A stretch of 25,569 nt of DNA from Ettlia oleoabundans (lineage: Eukaryota > Chlorophyta > Chlorophyceae > Chlamydomonadales). The notes beneath the pieces were generated by a model. It had not been told where the DNA came from and did not search any database. It was given only the letters and a program-made list of their open reading frames with translations. The stretch lies in the NCBI GenBank assembly GCA_019693395.1, contig JAAMXP010002520.1, positions 1 to 25,569 on the forward strand. The letters run 5' to 3'. A program made the position numbers and the translations under genes. Positions 10,841 through 19,704 of the stretch are shown piece after piece. Within the stretch, counting starts at the first letter, position 1. The number at the start of each line of letters is the position of its first letter.

Positions 10841-12630
10841 ATGGCAGCAGGCATGGAGGAGATTATGAAGAAGCGCCAGAAGGAGGCGGAGGATGCGTAT
10901 GAGGCGATGTGGGATGGCGGCAAGGGCTCCCACCACCCCGACTTTGATCCAGAGGCGGTGAGGCTCAGCATTGTTGGGCAAGGAAAACCCGCTTTCACAT
11001 AAAGACAGGCGGTGCGACCAGTCTGGAGTGCATGCCGGTGTGCCGGTGGTGGGGCGCCAGCAGCCCACCCTGCTTCTCCTGCCCGTAGTCGAAGCGTCCT
11101 TGAGCGCCACCATGTAACCTTGCCGCAGGTTGGTGAGGACGTCATCAAGGCCTCCCGTGAGACAGAGGAGTTGTACAACGCCATTGTCAAGGTGATGCAG
11201 AGAGGTTTGGGCTGAACAGGGAAAGAAGGCGCAACAAAATTCAAAGCAGACCTTGACTGACAGCGTGACCCGGGGAACTCTTGCTTGTTTGGAAGTAGAC
11301 GTACTGCTCAGGGCTCCACATTATGGAACGTGGATACTGACAGCGCGGGCTTGCTCTGCTCGCTTGCCGCCACCCTTTTTAAGCTTGCTCTGTTTGTTGT
11401 TGGCGCCCCACCCTTCTTCGGCACAGTGCCCAGTTGCCACTGCCAGGTTTTGACAGGTGGCTCCCTGGCTTCCCTGCTTGCAGAACGACATCAGGTTGGT
11501 GTACAAGAAGATTGAAGAGGGAGCCGACGTCAACTTTGTGTTTGGCCGTGCCTACAAGTGCCCCGAGGGCTACACACCCCTCATGGTAGCCTGCCACCGT
11601 GGCAGGTACAAACAAATCTGCACATCCCTGCACACATGCATGCGAGTTTGAGGAGCTGGTTTGCTGGACTGGTTTTAGCTGCTTGTCAAGGTTGGACTAA
11701 CATCTGCTGTATTACAAACACCATGCCTCAGGCTGAAGTTTGCGGCTCCTGCCTTGCCGCTCACCTTTGAGCCGCGTGTCCATGTCTGACATGCTTCCTT
11801 TGCTACAGACTGGAATGCGCCAAGGCACTGCTGCGTGCCGGTGCTGACCCCAACTACATCAACGGCGCCAACGACATCGTCCTCTTCTGGGGCATTGATG
11901 GAGGTGAGGGTCTGTGATGCCCGTGCATGCCCAGCATGATGCAGTTTGCGCAATCATGCACATCAAGGCACATGATCCCGGCAGGCCCACTTGTTGCGCA
12001 GATGCCTGACATACGTGTATCCATCCAGCATACCCGCCAGGCATCACCAACCTGGGCACAGCAAAGCACTGGTTATGCTGCACCTGGTATACCCATGACA
12101 CCCATGCCTGATCCTCCGAACTTGAGCTGCCTTGGCATGCCCGACGCCTGCGTCCAGGTGTGGAGATGATCAAGCTTCTAGTTGAGTACGGCGCTGACCT
12201 GGACACAATGACCCCCAAGAACTGGACGCCGCTGTCCTACTCCAAGGCAAAGGGCAAGTATGGGGCCACCGAGGAGAAGGGCATCTACCCAGAGGTGGGT
12301 GAGGGAAGGGTGGGTGAGTGGAGATAGTGCCATACACCACCAGTGCCACCTCAGCCAAGTTGAAGTACACGCCGAATGCAAGGTGGCAGCATTGAGGAAA
12401 ACCCTGGACTGCATGCTTCTGAGACCTTTGCTGCTTCCTATGCTCTACTCCATTGCCATTATCCTTGCGTGCGCATGCTGCAGGATGTGCTGCGCTACTA
12501 TGGCGCCACCAAGTACGGCACCGGGCCGCCGGCGCTGGGCAAGCGCTCACCACGCGAGTCGTTCAACCCCGAGGCAGACAATTTCCTGCGCGAGCGTGGC
12601 AGCTATCAGAAAGAGCCCCAGCACCCCTGA
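10841..12630 (+). CDS. ankyrin-repeat protein, function unknown
   Basis: Six exons (10841-10957, 11129-11191, 11484-11605, 11809-11903, 12158-12294, 12484-12630) give 226 aa with consistent phases. The start at 10841 is fixed by an in-frame TGA 18 bp upstream. A charged N-terminal helix (MEEIMKKRQKEAEDAYEAMW) leads to three ankyrin repeats at about 61-175, recognisable by EGADVNF..GYTPLMVACHRG, LECAKALLRAGADPNYIN and VEMIKLLVEYGADLD..NWTPLSYSK. The second repeat is atypical, with IVLFWGIDGG where the usual TPL helix would be. A basic tail (LGKRSPRESFNP) ends the protein. Ankyrin repeats bind other proteins; no enzymatic domain is present. Small soluble ankyrin proteins of this kind occur among algal flagellar proteins, but I cannot assign it. 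Confidence 0.85.
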
Positions 12631-12891
12631 GATGCAGCTGGAAGGGCCCGACTTGCGTGCAGAGCAAGGCAGCAGGCGGTGTGCGGCGCTGGCGGGGTCC
12701 GCCCCAGCATCCCCAGCATGCAGTTCCCTTCCACGCCTGAACGCCCAACTGCATTTTACTTGCGATCTGTTATATTGCTGGTTACTCGCGGTCGGCTTGG
12801 CTGCCGCCCGCTTCAACTCACAACACTTGCTTCTGGACGCGACTAGGGCCGACACGCTTGTAAACACTTATTTTTGCGAAAACTAGTTGCC

Positions 12892-12896
12892 TGTAA
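12892..12896 (+). terminator. TGTAA poly(A) signal candidate for ankyrin gene
   Basis: TGTAA 262 bp after the ankyrin stop; another copy is at 12859-12863. The motif lies only 19 bp before the first ATG of the next plus-strand gene, so the two transcripts must abut or overlap. Confidence 0.5.
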
Positions 12897-12914
12897 AATA
12901 ATCTGACACCGCAT

Positions 12915-13787
12915 ATGAATCATGGTAACGGCACCACATCTGCTGGACCCAGCGGGCGGGCTGCGGCATTAGAGCCGTGGTGGAGGGCGCTCAGCAGAGC
13001 TGTGGCGATAGGCGCTGACCATGTCCAACACAACTGCCAGCAGCTTTGCAGCAATATGTCTCAGCTGCAGCGAACTTTGAACAATCATTTGCAGCTATGT
13101 GATGTGCAGCCTGGTGCGGCAGAAGCAGCAACCGTGCGTATGGCCAGTTTGAGCCAGGCAGCAACAAGCGTGTGGGGCGGTGGTGGCGTTAGCAGCGGCA
13201 GCACATTGGGTGGCGCTATAAGTCGAGAGGAAGTCGGCCGTGCCACCTGGACTTTTCTGCATACCCTGGCAGCACAGTATCCTGAGAAACCAACACGGCA
13301 GCAGCAGCGGGATGCCCGTAACCTGGTACGTTCATGTCGCTGCCATCTCAAGGTTGTTGCTGGGTGCCCTGTTGCTCGCAGTTCAACTGGCCAGCTCCCC
13401 TTGAACCTGTCTGCTGCCAGCTTGAATTAATTACTTTCATGCCGCTGTGTGTCCACTTATCCGCCCTGCTTTAAACCTGCAACATACCCCACCCACCCAC
13501 ACACACACCTCATGTCTACCTCCCCATAGGTGGACATCTTGACCCGCATGTACCCCTGCGCCGAGTGTGCTCACCACTTTGAAAAGGTGGTGCGTACGCA
13601 GCCCCCTGCGGTCAGCAGCCGCGCCGCCTTTTCTCAGTGGATGTGCGAGGCGCACAACAGCGTCAACCGACGGCTGGGCAAGCCCATCTTCAACTGTGCG
13701 CTTGTGGAGGCACGCTGGGCAGGCATCGAGTGTGGAGAGGACGGCGGCAGCGCTTGCAGCCTCGAGCTGGGGCGGCGCCCGTATTAA
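12915..13787 (+). CDS. ERV1: FAD-dependent sulfhydryl oxidase, Erv1/ALR family
   Basis: Makes disulfide bonds using FAD and passes electrons to cytochrome c or oxygen; in mitochondria it re-oxidises Mia40. Two exons (12915-13325, 13530-13787) give up to 222 aa. The Erv domain starts near 108: W-x3-H (WTFLH, 112-116) for FAD, active-site CAEC (147-150), FAD-binding [13 protein letters not shown] (176-188) and a structural Cys176/Cys193 pair. A possible shuttle pair, Cys205 and Cys213, lies at the C-terminus, where plant Erv1 also carries its shuttle cysteines. The first 105 residues are low in conservation and hold a CQQLC. In-frame ATGs at 13056 and 13140 are alternative starts; the first ATG sits very close to the upstream gene's poly(A) motif. 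Erv2-type secretory location is less likely because no signal peptide is seen. Confidence 0.93.
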
Positions 13788-14218
13788 TATAAGCAACGCA
13801 CATCTAGGGTTCTAACTTGTGGCCACCTCCATTTACATTTTCACACCCAGCTCATTCCACTTTATTCATACGCTTCTCATGCCCAATAACAAATTTTACC
13901 AGATTTTCTCTTCGGTTCAGGATATGCAGCATATGTTGATCCAGTAATGTTATAGGATGACATAAGGATGACGCATACCAGTGTACACCAGTGATAGCAC
14001 ATGGAAGTGCAAGACAGATACGTGATATGTGATATGATGTGCAATGTGTGCCATGCAATCTTCGCTCTCTTTTCTAATGTCGTGGCACTCAGCAGATGCA
14101 GCCAGGCATGCATGCCCGCCCACCCGTGCCTGTTTGTTTTTCCGTTGTGGCACTCGAGGGGCGTAGCCGGGCTACTGCCGCAGTGACCTGCTGCCAGCCG
14201 GCCTGCCAGCCAGGTGCA
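13788..14218. other. convergent spacer, ERV1 3' end and CCCH-J gene 3' end
   Basis: About 430 bp of AT-richer sequence carrying both 3' UTRs. No gene is supported. A TTACA at 13833-13837 (TGTAA on the minus strand) is the only poly(A)-type motif seen and would serve the minus-strand gene. No TGTAA was found for ERV1. Confidence 0.5.
13833..13837 (-). terminator. TGTAA poly(A) signal candidate for CCCH-TPR-J gene
   Basis: TGTAA on the minus strand, about 380 bp past the stop at 14219. If used, this 3' UTR would reach within about 50 bp of the ERV1 stop codon on the opposite strand. Confidence 0.35.
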
Positions 14219-17200
14219 TCAGCCCTTCATGGTGGTGTAGCGCTCTGTCAGCATCTGGGCTATCTCCCCTGCAGCAACACGCGGTACACGAGATTGATAT
14301 GTCTGCATGTTGCGTAATGCATGCAGGAAACCAGGACCGACGCGTTGACGGGCGATGCATTGCAGTTTTATAACAGGGGGCCTGCAACCACCTGACAGCA
14401 CGGCCCACTCCGCCCTGCTGCCCATCTGCTGCGCCTTGTCTGCGTGTCAGCCAGGCCAGGGATAAGTGAGGACAAAGAAGAGTGCAGGCAATCCCCACTA
14501 GAGGGCAAGAGCCCAGCAGGGCCGGATAGGCTGAATGAGCAGGCCGAGCTCGCACAGACTTAGGCAGCATCAGCTGGCAGCCCTGGCACCACCGCTTGCT
14601 TGCCTGGGTGGTAGTGGACGATGGCTTGCTTAAACAGGCGCTTCAAGTTGGTGCCATCTGGTTTCTCTACCAGGCGGTGCGCCTTGTTGGGCGGCGGGTG
14701 CTTGCTGTACACGTACTGCAGCAACTGGGTGCTGCCCTGCATGTTGGCCGCCTGGACAGCAGCCAGCTCAGGCGCAAGCTTCTGCAGCAACCGAGTGATA
14801 CTGGGCGGGTGGACGGGTGGGTGGACGGACAGGCAGGTAGGCAGCAACCAATAGGGTGGCTAGGTTGGATGCAGCCACAGGAGTGGGGCGAAGCTGCGCT
14901 TTCAATGCGAGAAGGAATCCATGCAATGGAAGGCTGCTGCTTGCATAGTGCCCCGGAAATGAGCAGCGCTTAACCCTGCAGTGCCGCTCTATCGCAACCT
15001 TGCCTGAAACAGCGGCTCCTTTTGCCGCTGTTTCACCGCCTCATCCCTCATATCATCCTCTGCCTGGTAGGCCAGCCACGCCTCGCGGGCCTCCTGGTAC
15101 CATGTCTGACCACCTGCAGCACTCACACGGTACGTGAGAGTGCGTTGTTTGGGGAGCCGATCCGCTTCTTCCCACGACTGGCTGCCTCTTGGTTGTTGTG
15201 ACGTCAAACCGACTATGGCGCACCACAAGCCCAGCACCACAGCCACCACATGAGCGGGGTGAGAGCAGCAAGCAAGGCATGCAGGAGGCACATCGACTCA
15301 CGGAAGTTGCATGGCCAGAGGGATTCCGCGAGGTGTATTGCCTCCCTGAAGTACACCCGCGCCTTGCCATGCTCTTTCAGAACACGCCAATACACTGCAG
15401 GGGAGGAACAAGTCAGGTTTGCTCTCAGTTGTTCTCGCCAACTGTTCTGACATAAAGTTTAGATTTCTGTGACCTCAATGGACATAGCGATGCAGGCAGG
15501 TGCAGCAGGAGGGCAGCATGCACAGCGTGACGTGTTGCGCAAGGTGAGCACCAATGGTGTGCCCATGATGCAATCGACAAGTGCAGCAACAAGGCCGTTC
15601 ATTCCAACTGTTTGGCTGCTGGGTGTTTCTTGTTTGGCTCATGCTGGGTGCTGTCATTTCCACCGGCTGTCCACCTGGGTTGCTCACCCTTGGCTAGCCT
15701 GCTGAGAGCCACGGCCTCTTTCTCCAGGTGAATCTCGTGCGTCAACACCGCAGCCTGCACAGGGCGACAGCTTGGCGGCAGCACAGCAATCGGCCCATGA
15801 AGGCATCACGACTGTGCACACAAAGTGTTGGGCACCCTGCCCCCAGCACCCTTTGGGAGGCATGAATCAGGGAGGATATCAGCCATAGAAGGCAGTGCTC
15901 TTTATTGCACCCCAGGTAGCACTCTTACAAGCCCAACCTGGGCAAGTCTGGCGCCCCGCTCCTCTTATCTCCGCCCCAGCAGCAGGTCTGCCGCCCCCAC
16001 CTGCCTGTATCCGTCAATGACCAGGTAGATAGCGTCCATGTTGAGCTCCTCACTTTCACGCAGACTCTCCTCCAGCAGGCGGTCAGCGTTCAGCCGCGCC
16101 TGCAGGCAGCCAGGCAGTAAGCACCACCTCTGACTGCTGCCTGGGGCAGAGGAGCTCATGGCAACACCGGGCTAGGTGAGCAGCACCTAGCCTCATGGTA
16201 GCAACTCAGGTGCGGGGCGGCAGCGTTTCCCTCGGATCGCGCCATCCCTCCCACCCACGCTGTTCAACTAACCCTCCCCATCCCTGACCATCCACCACCC
16301 ACCTGCACTGAATCGCACACATGCTTCTGAATGTCCAGCGACTCCTGCACCACGGCAAGGCACACAGGTCGCGTTTCAGCGGCCATCTGTTGCTGCTGTA
16401 CTTATTGAGCCAATATCTTCAGAGGCAGACCAGCACATCACCTGCATGAATGCTACCCCATAATCCACCCACCCACCCCACCTGCAGCTCCTGCACCGAC
16501 AGCAGAAGCTCCGCCGAGCCACAGCGGTGTGCTGCAGCCTCCGCCTCAGCCAGGGGCCGCCTGCAGGGCCAGGAACCCGGGCAATGCTGTGTGCCATGCC
16601 CTCCAGGAACAACCACATCATATAGGAAGCTGAGCAGCGGTTGCGTGGCGGGGCATCATAGGCGGACCACATGGTGTGTTGGGTTCATGCTTGGTGCATC
16701 AAGCGTGAACCCGAGATGCCAACCACAATTTCCCCCACTTGTTTAACTGCAGCAGGGCAACATCCACCTGGCCTCCGCATTGACCCTTCTGGCGTCCAGG
16801 TAGCAACGCTCGTCGACGTACACGGCACCCCACTTGAACATGCTCTCTGCATGCAGGAGTGGGGGCAGCGCAGGGGAGCAGGCAGGTCAGCAACCACTAA
16901 CTCAGACTACCCTCCATCAATCCTGAACCCCGCTGTCCTGAACCAGCAATTTCATGGAAGGAAATCAAGGTTTCCAGCATGCCCACTGCTGTTGGATCTC
17001 AGCTGGGCCCAGCACAATGCAGCAACGCGGCCCAGGCACCTGCCACGTCTCTCAGGAATCCCGCGCCGTTGTGCGCCAGCCCCGGGCCGTGCAGCGTGAG
17101 GCGCACACGCTCCACACTGTGCAGAGCCTCCCTCACCCTCACGCTCAGTGCTTGGCCAAACACTGCAGGCAGGGGGCACACACATGTGCACACAAAAGGG

Positions 17201-19011
17201 GCTGGCATAGCCAGTGTGGGCACACAGGGTCACATGCAGTGCAGGTGGAAGGAAGTCCTTATCACCTTCCTCAGGAGGCCACCAGGCCGTCGACAACTGC
17301 CTGACTCAAGCACTACCCACCTCTATAGAAGGCGTCTGTTGCGCGGCTGGTGCAGTCGTCCACCCAGGCTGTTGCCTTGTAGGTGAGCCCCAGACCAGCC
17401 GCCAGGGTGAAGTGGCGCAGCATGCTGCACAGCAAGTCCAAAACTGTGCCCTCACTTCCGTCTCCGCTGCTAATGCCTGCGCTACTGCTTGCGTTGCTAC
17501 CGCGGGCGTTGCTGCTTTGGTGGTGCCCCAGCCTGCGTGTGGCCGCCATGCCCAGGTTCTTGCAGGCGGACGCGCGCTCATCATCTGCAACAAGCCAGGG
17601 CGGGTAGGAAGTACAAGTGCGCATCTGCCTTATTGCGGGTGAGCAGGCGCAGCTTTGATCACACAGGAAGCAGCAGGCAGGGCGCCGCAAAGGAGCAAGC
17701 CCTGTGTAGAGATAACGCATTGGACGTGCGTGCCTGCCGTCACTGAGGGCAAGCACCCACCTGTTGTGCTAGCACCCAGCGCAGCTTCATACTTGTCTGC
17801 TGCCTGCTTCAGCATGTCCCATCTCTCTGCTGCTACTGGCAGCTGGCTGGCTCTGATGTAGAGCTGGTTGCCCTCCCAGCGCAGGCGCTCAGCGGGCGTA
17901 TGCCCTGCTGGCGGTGCAGGCGGCGGCTGGGGAGGCGGCGGCACCCGGCCACCGCGGCTGCTGGTGCTGGGCCGCGGCGGCGGCGGCGGTGATGTACGCG
18001 GCGGCTGGGAAGGATGCGCAGCGCTGTGGGTGTTGGTGCCAGGACGCGGGTTTGGCGAGGGAGGTGGCGAGGGAGGTGGTCTGTGCTGTGTTGCTCCCTT
18101 GGAACCCATTGGTTGGTGGCGTCGTAGGACCAGGTTGCTGCCGGCTGCTGCCTTGCTGATGTGCTTGCTGGGGCTGCTGCCTCCGCTGCTGCTGTGTCTG
18201 AGGCTGCTGCTGCTGTCGCTGCTGGCTGCTGCCTTGGTTGTTTTGACTAGACGGCCTCTGTTGCGCCTGCTGGTGCTGGTTTGTGTCGCTTGGGGGCCCG
18301 CCATTCACGTACGCTTCTGCTGCCACCAGCAGCATGTGCCATAGGCTATTTGAATCCATCTGCAGCTTCGTCAAATCTCGGTCCAGGCTATATGGCACGC
18401 CTAGCTGCAACAGGTGCATTGCATCCCACACAGGGGACAGGAATAGAGCCTGACGGGCGCGAGCCAGTTGCTGCTCCAGTGAGGCCATGTCGCTGCCTTG
18501 GCTCTGGGCACGGTGCAGGCACAAGCGTGCCTCCGCCACCGCTGCCGACAGCTGGCCTTTGATCCAGTCAGCCATCAGCTCGCAGCCTGCTGGGGTGGTC
18601 AGGTCCACGCTGGTGGGCTGCAGGTTGCACAGCATGCCGCAGGATGCAGCAAATGGGATGTCCGGAAGCCTTTGACAACAGGTGCCAATCAGCAGAGCTG
18701 GAGCAAAGCAAGTGGCCATAGGAAGACCACACACGCTGGAATGGGATCCACTACCTACCCACCCCAAGCGGCTGTCACAGGTGGTAAGGTGCAACACCCA
18801 TCAACTCACATCCAGGAGGCGGAAGGGGCGTCTGCAGCTCATCCAGGCCGTGGGCAAAGCGGCAGTTGGCACGACGGTGGCAGCCACGACCTGACTGATG
18901 GTACTTGCAACGCTTTGTTTTATTGAACCAGGGGCGTGGCGGACCAGCGCCCTGCCGCGGGTTACCGCCGCCGGTGGCCGTGCGGTCACCGCCGCCCCTG
19001 CCCCTCGTCAT
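14219..19011 (-). CDS. CCCH zinc finger + TPR-like helical + C-terminal DnaJ-domain protein
   Basis: Likely RNA-binding or chaperone-linked protein, about 729 aa, exact role unknown. Exons: 19011-18810, 18697-18309(?), 18085(?)-17761, 17584-17321, 17162-17040, 16846-16768, 16560-16482, 16386-16303, 16099-16001, 15754-15688, 15394-15302, 15113-15004, 14781-14604, 14439-14392, 14268-14219. A glycine/arginine-rich start precedes a CCCH finger, C-X8-C-X5-C-X3-H (35-54). A Gln/Ser/Pro-rich stretch follows, then EGNQLYIRASQ and many paired helices of TPR type (for example ARVYFREAIHLAESLW). The last 92 residues form a divergent J domain with HYHPDK (HPD about 696-698) and a final helix EIAQMLTERY, so Hsp70 stimulation is expected. 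Two introns appear to use GC donors. The second/third exon boundary in the CAG-rich tract is uncertain. The ATG at 19009-19011 is the first in frame. Confidence 0.85.
14440..14603 (-). other. GC-AG intron in the J-domain coding region
   Basis: Minus-strand donor CCCAG|GCAAGC and acceptor CACGCAG, 164 bp. Splicing joins CAC CAC CCA G to AC AAG and restores the HPDK of the J domain. No GT donor nearby gives this. The sequence matches the known GC-donor consensus (AG|GCAAG). Confidence 0.8.
14782..15003 (-). other. probable second GC-AG intron
   Basis: Donor TTTCAG|GCAAGG and acceptor GTTGCTGCAG, 222 bp, phase 0 on both sides. A GT donor (GAGGCG|GTGAAA, inside the same exon) would also keep phase but drops 11 charged residues. 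The GC donor is the better consensus match. Confidence 0.55.
18125..18275. repeat. CAG/CTG-rich low-complexity tract
   Basis: Imperfect run of CTG on the plus strand (CAG on the minus strand) inside the CCCH-J gene. One minus-strand frame reads Gln-rich, another Ser-rich. Such tracts are common in algal coding sequence and prone to length change. Confidence 0.7.
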
Positions 19012-19704
19012 CGAGGCCAAGCGCGTTGATGCGATGGCGGCGTGTTGGGATTATCGCTGCGTAATGGAGAGAGCGATGAAGGTCAATTAAGTGTTTCCTA
19101 GACAGCAACCTCGCAAGTATCTGCAGCCTGCTTCGCACGGAATCCGCCAGCGTTTTGAACAAGTAGTCGAAATGAGCAGTCAGAAGCACCTTTGCAAGCT
19201 TTCCACAGAGCTGGATGCGCCACAAGAGCTTGATGTGCCCGGTGCCCTGCGTGCTTGCCCTCGCGAGGCCTCGGGGGGTGAACGACAAGGTATCCGGATG
19301 GATGAAGTTGTGTAGCATTTGTATGCGCCCTGAGCTCTGCCATTTTGATTGATCACCCGCCAGCAGGGCAGACGCCCGCTGAGCGCCAGCTGGGATGAAA
19401 CAAGCGTGCTTATCCTTTGCTGCTGCCCTGCCACAAATCTGCCTCATCAGTGCCCTCAAGATAGGGCAAGTCATTCAGGGCAACGCTGGCTGTTGGCAGG
19501 CAAAACTGCCATGCCCGTTAAGACGGCGCAGCCATCGGGTTGCAGCAGTTGTTGGATGTTACAAGCCGGGAGGAGGTAAACAGGGGGAATAAGCTTAGCA
19601 GAAAAAGAGATAAAAGTTTACACAGAGGAGGGAGCAAACACGGGAGGCGAAGAGGGAAACAGCATGGCAGGAATGCCGAGGCAGGCTTCTTGCCTACCAG
19701 CGCC
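19012..19704. other. spacer between CCCH-J gene start and DNAJC8-like stop
   Basis: About 690 bp between two minus-strand genes, holding the promoter and leader of the downstream gene and the 3' UTR of the upstream one. TTACA motifs at 19618-19622 and 19559-19563 are poly(A) candidates. A 162-codon minus frame at 18986-19474 runs out of frame over the CCCH start, has no recognisable domain, and is not called. Confidence 0.5.
19618..19622 (-). terminator. TGTAA poly(A) signal candidate for DNAJC8-like gene
   Basis: TGTAA on the minus strand 83 bp past the stop at 19705; a second copy lies at 19559-19563. Confidence 0.45.

Noticed and set aside
13490..13515. CCCACCCACC/ACAC simple repeats, here and in introns near 4030, 9110, 14800, 16465 and 21480
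   Set aside because: Short imperfect microsatellites inside introns or spacers; no regular spacer-repeat structure, so not CRISPR or a mobile element.
16376..16672. 98-codon minus-strand frame over the helical region of the CCCH-J gene
   Set aside because: It covers introns and is out of frame with exon 16560-16482, whose splice sites and phase fit the gene.
17868..18344. 158-codon plus-strand frame rich in Gly and Leu
   Set aside because: Antisense to the Pro/Ser/Gln-rich part of the CCCH-J gene; composition is the mirror of that low-complexity tract.
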